A DNA stretch of 64,000 nucleotides, taken from positions 17,111,501 through 17,175,500 of the forward strand of contig NC_135359.1 in assembly GCF_051622035.1 (NCBI RefSeq), given 5' to 3'. How positions within the stretch are numbered: the first letter of the stretch is position 1; each line of letters opens with the position of its first letter. This document shows positions 46,209 to 57,679 of the stretch, one piece after another. The position numbers and the translations under genes are program-made. The notes under the pieces were generated by a model. It was not told the DNA's origin. It ran no database searches and worked only from the letters and a program-made list of their open reading frames with translations. The DNA is from Arctopsyche grandis. Taxonomy: Eukaryota; Arthropoda; Insecta; Trichoptera; Hydropsychidae.

Positions 46209-49200
46209 TTATCTAACGTTGATGAGCTCCCACACGGTGATCTGGTCCATAGTCTTCTGGATGGCGCACTTCATTTGCTCCTCAATGATGGGAATTGCCA
46301 TACTCTTTATGTGACCGGAAACCCATGTTGTGATAGTGGACACGAGCCAATTTAATGGACCTAAACCAGTAATGTGAATCTCGAAGTCTCTGAAAACACA
46401 CCGTGAAAATTATAAAATGAAGCATAATTATATCATCATGATTTACAGCCATTCACCACCCACTGCTGGACGAAGGCCTCTCCAACATGCTTCCATTTGT
46501 CTCTGTTTTGTACAACTCTCATCCATCTTCATTGCGGACTTCATTTCACCTTTTTACATTCTCTCGGGTACCATTCTAGCACCTTTTTTATCCATTATTT
46601 TAGCTACGTGACCCACCTTTCCCATTTCAATCTCTTCATTATCTCCATAACATACATATATCCACTACCCTTGTTATTCTTCTCACCTACGTATTCCATT
46701 TCCTTTCTCTCATTTTTATGCCGAGCATATAGCGTTCCGTACTTCTTTGAGTGCATTGGACTTAGTGTAATATTTTGGCATTCAATGTCTATGTTTCACA
46801 TCCATACGTCATCACTGGCAAAACATATTAATCGAAGATGTTTTTCTTAGCAAAGTAGCATTTTTGATTTAATAGATATCTATAGGGTGAAAACGATAAA
46901 ATCTGACAATACGAGTGGGTGGCGGAAAGTCCAACACATAAGCCTACTAGCTATTAAACGTCACCGTCTTCACAAATTTCGCAAATTTAGAAATGTTTAT
47001 TACGCTTATTTTTCACCATCAAACTATAAAAATCGATTGAAATTTCCATCGTTGACCAAACCGCGCAAAATGGCAAAGTTTCAAAACGATCGAAAGACTG
47101 TAGGAATTTTAGCTCAATCGTTGACGAAGTCAAACATAGAAAAAAGCCTTGTAAAAATTGTTACATCTCATGATACTTTTTTAGGTATCATGAGAAGTAC
47201 TAAATAGCTGGTTTTGAATTGAAAGAAAAAGTAGATTTGTAAAAGAAAGAACAAACAAATATTCATCTTCATATGTGTTGTTTAATGTAAGTTGAGTTAC
47301 TCAGACTCAACTGAAGAAAACTTGAACTTGATTGGAAAATGATTATTGTGGTATCTTATTTTATACTAATTGTCAATACGGAAGTAGTACTTTTTAAATA
47401 GTAGAATCACTAAAACATATGTAGTTTGATTCTGTTTTTGAACTCACTCTATATATTGAATCTTGAGATCGTCGATGACAGCGAAAGGTTTCCACTTGCT
47501 GATTCCGGCAGAAACTTTCATGTTGATGATGTTTTTCCATATGGTGGCTTCAATACGACCAGTAGGTCCTATATTCATGAATTTAACACGATATTCATCG
47601 AAGCCCACCTACGAAAGAAAATATAAAACATAGAAAACATCGACGTAATCAAAAACCACTGAATAACCAATGTCGAGTAAATAAAAACAGGAAAAAAGAA
47701 CGGATACGCATTTCACCACGATATCGTATCACGGAATTTGCATATTATTCTATGTTTATTAATAAGATGGATTCGTATTCGGGTCAAGCGAGGATTCTCG
47801 CCCTTTATTTATTTTTTGGGCCCATCGAAGCTTCTCAAAATATATCGACATATTCAGACGCCGTAAAATTTTTTGAAACAGCTTGAAACACGCAATTTCA
47901 ATCGACCACTATCATATTCGCAACTCCCACCTGAAAATCTCCTTTTTTATGCTTGTTCGGCGAAGTTTCAGCACGCACATTAGGCGCAGTCATGAAAGTC
48001 ATGATAGTAACTTTTTACGAGGTCCCCTTTAAAGCTTAGTGCCGCGGTTCGAGGACGAGTATACGGAAGGGACACGTGAATGTAGAATGGGGTGTTTACC
48101 TTCATTTTGGAGAGGCTCATGGATACCATCATGGAGGCTCTGCTGACCCCGAGGGAAAGTGTTACGTCGCTGACTCTATCGATCGTTGACAGGTCCATCA
48201 GCTTGCCGTCGTTAGTCTCAAATTCCCCATGTACCGTCACCAAACCTATCTAGAAGTTGTAATATTTTTTCGTTTAAAATGTGTCACATAACTGGAAATT
48301 CAAATTTTATTTGACGATTTGATTAGTAGATGTGTAAAATTTTTCACGGTCAGTGTCAAAAACGAGATAACATACAAATATTTATGTAAGAAGGCGGCAT
48401 GACATCTTTGCCAATGATGGAATTATTAAAATCAGAATTATTAATATATTCTATTTATAGTGACTATCTTCCTATTTAATAATTAAAAAAAAAAACAGGA
48501 CACTATATGTATATACATACATATATAATTTGTTATGTGTAATAATAATATTCAACGTTACGAGGTCAATGACCGTTTGTTTATAATCGGAAAGTATTAC
48601 ATTTTGTGTAAACTAAACATAACAACTAAACTTTTGTATGGGGTCCGGATTACTTTTTCAGCTATGGATCCGGAATTCTATTTCATTTCCGATTCTCAAA
48701 TCCTTTTTCAGTTCCGATTCTCAATTCCTGTTTCAGTTTTGAATCCTGATTCCTGTTTCAGTTCCTATTTCCGATCCCTGTTATAGTTTTGATTCCCAAT
48801 ACCCGATTTCTGTTTCAGTTCCGATTCCGATTAATTATTACTATTCGTATTGTAACTTTATTTTAAATCATATCAATTTCTTTCCGAAACCACCCGTTGA
48901 ATTTTCAACGGGCATAAAACTAGTACATATGTATATATTTTTAACAGAAAACATGTTATTAAAATTAGTAATGACGGTATAGAGGAAAAATTCAAATAAA
49001 AAATAATGCGACTCTGAATCGTTTATGAGCCAAAAAAAATTAGATGTTTTAACACTTTGAATGTTGACCAACGCTGATCGGCCTTGTTTTGTTGAATATG
49101 TAAAAAATAAACAAGGATACTACCCGCTAAGCCTTTCCAGGTAGCATTGAAAAAAAAAATGCATTGAACATGGGTTGTGTAATCTGTGTCAATGTTTATA

Positions 49201-51412
49201 AAGACCTTTGACAAAGGAATTTCCGAATTTATAACCATAGCAGAATTTCTCGATGGAAATCCCTAACTGCTGAGTTTTTTAAATTGTGAGCATTAGATTT
49301 TAACAACATGAAGACGATGGAACTAGTTTTGGAAAAATACATTAATTAAAAGACTACGTTTGTTTATTTTATATTGTTTCAAGATATATTAGAGATTCTA
49401 AACACACCTTTACAAAACTCGAAATCCTCAGCGATAGTTATCTAGGGTTTTTATAGCTGCGTTCTATTGGATTTCTAAATAATTCTAGTTGGAAATGTTG
49501 GCAAAATTTTCAGCATGTGTTCATTAGACCACTTAAAATGAGTGTGAAATATTAAAATATTCTTCGTTACCACATCCGTAACGATACTAATCGCGCTCCT
49601 CAATATATTGCGCCGAATTGTGACTTTTGTAAGATGATGAATTTTTACCTTTTTACTGAAGTTGGCCTTTAGGTCGGGCAGTTTCACAATTTCGGCGCAC
49701 TTCTTCAAAAAGTTTTTTCTCACTTCCATGAGAATCATGTCGACGACCATGTTGCCGTTTGATGAGACGCTTGCTACGCGTGTGCTAAACAGCAAAACAC
49801 GAAAATTCGTTCATAAAAGCAATGATAACTTAATTACAGGGTGGAATCAAATTTAATGTGTACCTGAAAGCTTCTATGAGGGGAGGGCTTCCTCCGAGAA
49901 TCTCGCTGATGGACGTAGTCCTTTGGAGTACTCCATTTAGCTGCTTGGTCAGCTCTTGTCGCAGGTGATACACCAATTCACTGGAGAACTTGTCAACAAG
50001 TGGAAATTTTTCTAAACATAAAACCACAAATTGCTTCCACACAACACATGCGAAAATATGTTTTTTTTAACTAACCGGTTATTTGAATATATTATAGTAC
50101 TAACCAAGAAGCATTTTATAAAAAATAAATAGCATTTTTATGAAACGAATTATACATGGGATTTCCGGGTCTACGTGACGAGACAGAATGTTAAATTACA
50201 GAAAACACAAATATCGGAAGGCAAAGATCGAAAATCGAAAGATCTTAAGTCGAAAGATCAAAAAAAAAGATGCATGGTAAACGGTACATACTCACTTAAT
50301 TTGCGCGAGCAGGATACAACAGGAACAAGAGGAACATGCTTTTCCTCCCGTATTCTGCGCGTGCACATTAATACGGGAGGAAAAGCCTGTTCCTCTTGTT
50401 CCTGTTGTATCCTGCTCGCGAAAATTAAGTGAGTATGTACCGTTTACTATGCACCCTTTTTTTTTTGATCTTTCGACTTAAGATCTTTCGATTTTCGATC
50501 TTTGCCTGCCGATATTTGCGTTTTCTGTAATTTAACATTCTGTCTCGTCACGGAGACCGGGGATTTCCACCACGCGGAGTTTAAATATAGTAATAGAAGA
50601 AAACAATGCAAATCTCACCGAAAGAATCTTTAGAAACTTCGCTAGTAACGATTTCTTCTCCTCCTTGCCTTCTAGGAACATAATGAGTTACCTAGTTGAA
50701 TGATTAAGTAAATAATATAAATAAATAAAAAAATGATCCAAGTCAAACAAAATAAAATGTATTTACATCCATGTACCTACATATGTATGTGCATAGTTTT
50801 TTTGGAATTTTATCTACTTGACAAGTAATATACTTACACTAAGGATAATTTCTTCTAATGTGATTTTGAAATCATTATTAACTATAATCAAAGAATCATC
50901 TTTAATTTCCAATCCAGCATTCCCGCTCAATTTTACACCCGAAAATGCGACACTAATAAAGGAAAAATCATTAAATTAATAATAAAAAAAATGTAAATAA
51001 TAAGGCACATAATTGCAATGAAGGATACCGAATTCTTCCATCTGCCGTGATTGGTAGTAGATTTTGAAGTGCTGGACACACTGCTTTACAATTAGCTTCT
51101 ACGAGTAGGGCACCACCTCGTCCATCCTCGGCTGCAGCTCCAGCAGCAGCCTCAACAGTCATCTTCATGACGTTCAGAGACAAATCTAATTTAGACAGGT
51201 GAAATGAAGTACAGCCATAAGCCTTCATGTTCAAAAGCGATCTGGGAAATAATATCGACTTTAACATCAGCAATACACTCCATTATGCTACTTTATCACA
51301 AAACGCACATTTGATTTCCGTCATTGTCTGCATAAAATACATCGCTCATCGTCAACGGAACGTCATTCTCGAACCTGAGTGAAGATCTCTGAACAGCCTC
51401 GTTTGTGAAACC
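46209..51412 (-). CDS. Group 7 allergen-like (TULIP-fold) protein, nine exons
   Basis: Exons in order: 51412-51309, 51241-51029, 50952-50838, 50692-50620, 50011-49864, 49784-49649, 48249-48100, 47608-47448 and 46389-46209. All junctions are GT-AG, and the phases sum exactly to 427 codons including TAA. The second half (from NGNMVVDMILMEVRKNF) has the layout of mite group 7 allergens and insect relatives: a helix, LPDL, a G-x-V-x-x-H-G beta strand, a long run of beta strands, then GLGPLNWLVSTI and amphipathic C-terminal helices. The first half, with VAFSGVKLSGNAGLEI and a helix VDKFSSELVYHLRQEL, looks like a second, preceding module. Family members are lipid- or ligand-binding tubes. The exon at 51412 starts in phase 0, so a further upstream exon is required; see 62178-62357. 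No signal peptide is visible. Confidence 0.8.
46390..47447. other. Last intron of the group-7-like gene
   Basis: Contains ccactgctggacgaaggcct near 46460, a phrase reminiscent of decayed insect LINE sequence, and a basic 106-codon + frame at 46887-47207 that I do not regard as a gene. Confidence 0.3.
48655..48835. repeat. Degenerate minisatellite, ttccgattc / cctgtttcag words
   Basis: About seven imperfect units of roughly 24 bp built from ttccgattct, caattcctgtttcag and variants, inside an intron. Confidence 0.75.
48893..48923 (+). mobile_element. Helitron 3' terminus
   Basis: Hairpin cccgttga / tcaacggg (48893-48912), then cataaaa and CTAG (48920-48923) followed by T. Same plan as 61727-61758. 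The 5' end was not located. Confidence 0.65.
50163..50566. repeat. 400-bp near-perfect palindrome in an intron
   Basis: The left arm (from ggatttccgggtctacgtga at about 50160) and right arm (ending gtcacggagaccgggg) are reverse complements for about 190 bp with few mismatches. Centre near 50365, with a loop of about 25 bp (gcgcgtgcacattaat). The arms carry agatcgaaaatcgaaagatc words and gaggaac / gttcctc blocks. Half of the same element occurs at 3340-3470. Lies between exons 50692-50620 and 50011-49864 and would form a long hairpin in the pre-mRNA. Confidence 0.9.
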
Positions 51413-51699
51413 CTTGATGGAAAAAATAAACAAAGGCTTGTACAATGTGTAGGGCTTAAATTATCGTGTTTGTATTGGATTTACATATGTGTAGGAATAA
51501 AAGGAGACAAATATTGGTCAACAACTGAAAATCGGATTTGATCGTTAATCGGATGATGCTTTGTGTACATTTTTAAGAAATCTTCTTTTTGATAGGCTTA
51601 ATAATACATGATTCGTTTGATGTTATATCGCACTATGAATAAAATATGCTTCACCTGTATACCTATGCTTCACCTGGGTGCTTCATAAACGCAATGGGC

Positions 51700-52030
51700 T
51701 ACGTTTCGACACCGGTGTGATTGTGTTAGTGCGCGGTACGGCAAGCGTAGTGACCCCCACTCCTTAGCCCGCCGGTCGCTACCTCACCCGTCCCCAACGT
51801 TCCCCTCTCGTATCTCGTATGGTGGGCCGAGAGGGGGGAGGGGGGGAGCGGGGAACGCCACTCGCCGCTCAGCCATGCGCGCGCGCGCATTCGCTTGGGG
51901 ACGTGCTAGCAGCTCGCCACGACTTTTTATTTCGATGCATGCACCCTCCTGTCAGATGATGCGCACGTGCTCATGTTCATGCTCACCAATTCAACCCGAC
52001 TTTCAACTTCACTTCGGGTCTATTTCGTTG
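51700..52030. promoter_or_regulatory. GC- and CpG-rich island
   Basis: The strongest GC rise in the window, with gcgcgcgcgc, long G-rich and C-rich tracts and many CpG. It lies about 300 bp upstream of the exon at 51412 on that gene's strand, so it may be an alternative promoter. Neither strand gives a convincing protein. Confidence 0.35.
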
Positions 52031-52059
52031 GAGGAATTCGTCCACCTAGACACCTTTTA

Positions 52060-52135
52060 TTTTATTTTTATTTTTTTTTTAATTTAATTTACACCAAGAA
52101 GGCCTAACAGGTAAACCCAATGCGCCTTCATGGCC
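52060..52135 (-). repeat. SINE 3'-tail fragment
   Basis: T-rich tail, then accaagaaggcc and caatgcgccttc, the 3' hairpin of the - strand SINE family. The remainder is absent. Confidence 0.6.
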
Positions 52136-52149
52136 AAAGACAATTATAT

Positions 52150-52266
52150 AAACATATATGTACACCATCCATATATACACAAATACTAACACGTATACAC
52201 AAATACACATACATACATACATAAATATAAAAATACACATATATACATATACATACATACACACCT

Positions 52267-52337
<71 letters not shown>

Positions 52338-52460
52338 CATATACATACATACACATATACATATACATATACATCCATAAACATACAAACATTATACATG
52401 CATATACACATAAACACATAAATATACATAAATAAAGATAAATTACTCATATATATAAAA
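52150..52460. repeat. Simple-repeat tract with (TA)n core
   Basis: catatacatacacac-type repeats around a pure TA run at 52276-52334. Confidence 0.95.
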
Positions 52461-53430
52461 ATAAAAAATAGCATACATATATAAATAAAGATAAAACCAA
52501 CATGCAATACCAATTAATTTACATGCAATACCAATGTTTACGATTCATTTACATACATATGTTTGTATAAATTCAGTATCTTTTCGGAGTTATTACTATA
52601 TCTATGTACGTAGTAACAATAGATGAAGTTTTGTGATCATGCAAAAATTCGAAAAATTTTAATAATTGCATCTGTGCACATCGAAAGGTTACTCGTCATC
52701 TGTTGTGCAATTTATCATTCGAGAAAACGAGAATTACGTTTAAAGCTGCCGTTCTGTTAAGAGGGCTGTACACCTGAAACCTTAATTTTGTTACCGTTCC
52801 TTTCTTCAATATATATATTGAGTGTACGTATATATTGAGTGAATGCGACAATATATATCAATATATATATTGAGTGAATGCGACAGTTGCGCTTCGACCA
52901 GATAAAACGTATTTTAAATTGACAAAATCGAGGTTTCGTATTTTACTATTTTCTCCTCCAAAACTGGACCAATTTTTAAAAAAATTTCATCATCGGTATA
53001 AGAAAGATACTTTCTGTGCATCTATCGGCGTATTTTTTTTTAAATCGACCGTTAAATAAGCACGCTGGACTCGTTTCGTGGGTGTAAAAAAGAGGCGATT
53101 TTATAGATGTTTGGCGGCTCCTAGCTCATATAAAAAATAATTAATCAAAAAAATAAAACGATAGATGCACCTCAATGGTGGGTATCCATAGCATATTAAA
53201 AAATAATTTCTCTAGTGCTATAATTGAGGAAGGGAGAAGTATAGTACGTTTGTATGGACAAGGCGCTGCTGTCCAGCCCTCTTAATCTGGCGATTTTAGA
53301 GCGGATGCACTAAACCCGCTTCATCTGTATGGAATAACGTCTCGAATACTAACCTTTTCAAGCTCCAAATAATACAAAATACATCCCTAAAAATAATTTA
53401 TAACACATCCATATATACACACTAACTTGA

Positions 53431-55426
53431 TTTTTTGATTTTTAAATGCTTTTTATTATTACGAAATTATGTTCACAATACATCTTATATCTATTTTAAT
53501 AGCTACTGATCTACTGATCATTTTCTATTTTACAATTTTAATTTAATTTGGTTAGTAATCACAGTATTATATTATTCTAATGTTAATCTAAAGGATAATA
53601 GGAAAAAGAGCTCAAAAACCTATTTACAATCCTTATAAATGTTCATAATACATCTAATACATAATATTAATTAAAGACTATCTAAAGTCGATGACCTAAA
53701 GCAGATTGTGTTTAGGTAATCTGTGTTTATACCTGAAGGGTATAGACATTTTATTGTAATCACCGAGACTCTTCACAAGTGTGTTAGTATGGTTATTAGT
53801 GATTCTTTCATAGAATCTACTGGTTAGTTTGTTAGTAATGTCTGTAACAAACGGAATATTATATATAGCATGCAGTTTTTTCAGGTTAGTATATATGGGT
53901 GTATTATAAATTATTTTAAGGGATTTATTTTGTATTACTTGGAGCTTGGAAAGGTTAGTATTCGAGGCGTTATTCCATACAGGTGAAGCATAGGTTAATA
54001 ATGGTAATATGAGCGCGCGATATAATTTTATTTTATTTAGCGTTGATAAAGAACTATGGCGATTAAATATTGGATATATTGAGGATATACCCCGCATCGC
54101 CTTGCATTTCGCTGCCTCAATGTGAGGTGCCCATCTCATTCTTTTATCAAACGTTACTCCTAAATATTTTATTACTGACTGCCATTTCAGACTTTCTCCA
54201 GAGGGGATTTTCAGATCTGAACTTGGCTTATGTTTTCTAACACTAAAGAATATGGCGTCTGTTTTGGTTTGATTAATTTGAATTTTCCACTTAGTGAAGT
54301 GTTCAGTCATTGTTTTAATTGCAAATTCAAGATTTTTAAGAATAGTGTCTGGTTTTTTGCTACTTGTGAAGCAAGCTGTATCATCTGCATATAGGGCTAT
54401 GTGACAGTTTTTTGGAATAGGTATGTCATTTATATATATGGAGAACAAGAGTGGGCCAAGCAAGCTCCCCTGCGGAACGCCAGCTGCGATTATTTTTGGA
54501 GACGATAATTCATTATTTACGCTAACCACTAGCTTTCTACGAGTTAAGTATGATTTGATGATGAGAATTAGGTAGTTTGGTATTTTGTTAATAAGGAGCT
54601 TATGAATGAGTCCATCGTGCCAAACCGTGTCGAAGGCCTTTTCTATGTCGAGACATACCATTCCGGTACTTCTCTTCATATTAAAGTTCTTCGTCACGTG
54701 TTCAGTTAGTCTTGTTAGTTGTTGGGTCGTGGAATGTCCAGTGCGAAATCCAAATTGTTCATTTATTAATTTCTTATTTACGACTTTAAGTAAACGTGTG
54801 TAGATTATTTTTTCCAGAATTTTTGAAAGCGTGCAAAGTAAGCTAATGGGTCGATAATTGGCCGGGTTTTTTGAGCTTTTATCGGGCTTAAGTATGGGAA
54901 TTACGTTGGCTGTTTTCCAGTATTCTGGGAAATACCCGGTGAGTAAACATGCGTTGAATATTTTAGATAGTGAGACTAAAGCTTTAAATGGAAGTTGTTT
55001 GATTGTGATGTTATCTATTGAATCTCGCCCAGGTGCCTTTTTATTTTTTAAATTACGTATTATATTTTGGATTTCACACGGATGCACCAATTTTATATTT
55101 TTAGTACTGTTAGTGGGAGTTTTTGTGATGATTTTAATGGACCGGTTGACTTTATTATGCGTTGGTATGTGATTGTAATGTTGTGTGAGTGTGATGTTTT
55201 TGGAAGGATTTTGATAATAGTTCTGCTTTGTCGCAATCACGCGTCACTGAGATTCCTGCATCATCTAATGGAGGAATCGAGTTTTTTGTCCTGCGAATCG
55301 CTTTAGCTAATTTCCATAGAGAGCCATCAACTGAGCTCAATTTTTCTAATTTTTTAGACCAAGCTTCATTTTTGATTTCTTTGATTCTAATTTTAATTTG
55401 ATATGTGAACTTATTAATTAATGTTT
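53431..55426 (-). mobile_element. Jockey-like LINE inserted in a copy of its own family
   Basis: Flanked on both sides by a 15-bp duplication tacacactaacttga (53416-53430 and 55427-55441). The poly-A end appears as T-rich sequence right after 53430. The 5' end is truncated within the endonuclease-RT linker, so the endonuclease domain and ORF1 are absent. 1996 bp. Confidence 0.9.
53696..55417 (-). pseudogene. Non-LTR reverse transcriptase, jockey-like, frameshifted
   Basis: The main frame (53696-55240, 514 codons) has RT motifs in order: KPDKSSKNPANYRPISLLCT, GFRTGHSTTQQL, CLDIEKAFDTVWH, GVPQGSLLGPLLFSIYINDI and the catalytic YADD in ALYADDTACF, then the thumb LKYLGVTFD-like segment and a C-terminal WNNASNTNLSKLQVIQNKSL. 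The N-terminal linker (EIKNEAWSKKLEKLSSVDGS ... DKAELLSKSFQK) lies in a different frame (55155-55417), so a frameshift falls at about 55160-55210. Because the RT core is otherwise intact, this is a fairly young but dead-on-arrival copy. Confidence 0.9.
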
Positions 55427-55535
55427 TACACACTAACTTGAAAAAACTGCATGCCATACATAATATTCCGTTAGTTACAGACATTACTAACAAACTAACC
55501 AGTAGATTCTATGACAGAATCACTAATAACACTGT

Positions 55536-55830
55536 CAACAAAAAATCACGTTTTTGAGTTACCAGAGCGGAGACTAGCCAATCTTTACTAAGTTTGACCC
55601 ACTGAATTCGAATATGATATTGATTTTTGTTGGTGGGTGATCGTTTACGAGATATGAGCGTTTAAAAAAAATCCGCGATTTTTACAGTTTTTTGGCTTTT
55701 GCGGTCTTTAACTCAAAATTTAGGATTGTTACGCTCAAAGTGAGTATTGAAATCAATAGTCAGATATTTTTCCTATTAATTGTTATATTTCATTGCTTTA
55801 AAAAACTTCTAATTAATTGTCTGCACATTA
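55536..55830 (+). mobile_element. Foldback element, GAGCAACAAAA family, single arm
   Basis: tgtcaacaaaaaatcacg, gagttaccagagcggagact and gtttacgagatatgagcgtt match the left arms of the other copies. The second arm is absent. Inserted into the old + strand LINE. Confidence 0.75.
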
Positions 55831-55989
55831 ACATTAGAATAATATAATACTATGATTACTAAAAAAATTAAATTAAGACTGTACAATAGAAAATGATCAG
55901 TAGATCAGTAGCTATTAAAATATATATGAGATGTATTGTGAACATAATTTAGTAATAATTAAAAGCATTTAAAAGTAAAAAAAAAATGT

Positions 55990-57225
55990 TTGATGCAATT
56001 TCAAAAAAGTGAAATATAATCCTTGTGGACATGAAATAGTAGTGAATGATAGCGACGTTACACTAATGAGTTTTTGTATGTATATAATTTTCTAGAACGT
56101 TTCTGGCTTATAATAATCCCATATAATATGTACTTTAGTTAAAAAATTAATAAATTATATATTACGATAGTAATTTAATCGATTTATGAATACTCATAAA
56201 TTTCATGTATGATTTTTAATACACGACATACTCGTATGTACTACATAGAGGAATATAATCCAATATTGTCTGTAATTTTTTATACGAAATCGAAGCGTGT
56301 AGGAGAATTCCCCAAATTGAAACCACTCTGTTGATTCCCGCCGGGAATAATTGTTTTATTTGACGATCGATCAAGAAGGACACGAGTAATTTATCGTTCC
56401 CGAAGGATTTTCTGAGCATTCTCAACCCGACGTTTACATAATCCTTCTTCGAGTTTGTTCCGAAAAACTCAAACTCAAACCGGACCTCGAGTCTGGTGCG
56501 AAATTAAAACGTCGGATTCGATTATGGGATTCACGCTGATCTAAGAAAGTTTTGCTATGCTTTCTTCCAGGATCGAAACTCAACCGGGAAACTCGGATTT
56601 GAAGTTTGGGATATTCGAGAGCTTTCGTGTGAATACGAGTGTTGATTGCCGCAAACGAGGAGGTCAAATCCAAGATCCATTTTATACAATAAGGAGTGAA
56701 ATGTTCCTGAATTTTTTTCACTGTAATTCACCTATATACATATGTACATACATATATGAATGTATCTAAAAAATATTAAATTTCATGGAAATTTCATTAA
56801 GGGTTCTTAAAATGTAATATACATAGTTGTATTTTACCTTATTGGGTTTTATCTTACTTGCAGGTAGGTCTACTTGCCCATAATGGCATTATACTACCTC
56901 TAATGTATTTTATTTAGGTCGAAAAAAAAACAAACATCTAGATCTCGGCAAATAAAAGGAATGCGAAAAGCGAGCATCAAACGGGAATGGAATGGAAGTA
57001 CATACAATCTACTTTGTAGAAATACAATACGTATGTTTATCCATATGTTGCAAACAGTTAGTGTTAATTCATATTATATTAGACGGGAAATATAATATTT
57101 ATAATGGAATTCAAGGAACATTTAAAAAAAATGGATTATTTTACTACGAGAGTGTACAATGAATTTCAATGAAATATTTATTGGAGTTTATTAAAAAACG
57201 CATTTTGGTCAAATCTACACAGTCA
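55990..57225. other. Unique DNA with GC-balanced patch
   Basis: 56270-56690 is GC-balanced and open over about 95 codons on the - strand (56434-56721) and 70 on the +. Neither product looks like a known protein. It may be a conserved noncoding element. Confidence 0.3.
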
Positions 57226-57228
57226 TCA

Positions 57229-57677
57229 TCATATATATAATATCGCTATTCTGTGTGTCTGTGTAAGATCACGCTCGCCGTAATATTAATAGTCGTTTCG
57301 ATTCGACATATGTACATACACAGCTAAAAGACTACCAAAAAAACGTACGCATATAATAACAAAAAAAAAAAAACCGTTTGCTACCAATATTTTCTTTCGG
57401 CTAATAGATAGCGCTAAGTCTCTGAGCATTTAGCGCCATTTTTGAAAATTTATTTGATTAATAAATTTTTCTATTGGTGTTTTATATTGTTTATGTGTAG
57501 GTGGGTAGGTGATTTTTATCATTTTTTTTGTTATATGTTATATTTAAAAGGTATTTGAAAAAATACGATCGCGGGCGGATCAAACACAGGACCGACACAT
57601 TTCATTTAATTTTTTTTTATTTCATAACTTAATATGCCATAACCCATGCGATGATATTTCATCGGGTACAACACTAG
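57229..57677 (+). mobile_element. Helitron, nonautonomous, 449 bp
   Basis: Begins TCATATATATAATATCGC after A and ends acaaca-CTAG before T, with the subterminal hairpin gatgatatttcatc. Matches the 5' and 3' parts of 30758-31742 (ctctgagcgttaaccgcc-like block, ttctattggtgttttatatt) but lacks its internal duplication. Confidence 0.75.
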
Positions 57678-57679
57678 TT

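Larger units (their letters stand above)
53310..55985 (+). mobile_element. Old + strand jockey-like LINE fragment, interrupted twice
   Basis: Three + strand pieces come from one LINE family. 53318-53430 corresponds to the RT-frame segment WNN-SNTNL-KLQ-IQN. 55427-55535 continues with LKKLHAIHNIP and TDITNKLTSRFY. 55828-55985 is the 3' UTR (ttaacattagaataatataa, gatcagtagatcagtagc) and poly-A. Between the first two sits the antisense LINE 53431-55426; between the last two sits a foldback element, with about 200 bp of the LINE missing. Confidence 0.85.

Noticed and set aside
46450-46620. LINE coding remnant (ccactgctggacgaaggcct phrase)
   Set aside because: The phrase is reminiscent of insect LINE sequence, but no RT motif or open frame supports it.
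46887-47207. 106-codon basic frame in the last intron of the group-7-like gene
   Set aside because: No splice or promoter context, no recognisable motif, and composition like the surrounding AT-rich intron.
52158-52513. Several overlapping Tyr/Ile-rich frames
   Set aside because: Simple-repeat translation on both strands.
54606-55306. + strand frames of 65-104 codons
   Set aside because: Antisense shadows of the reverse transcriptase.
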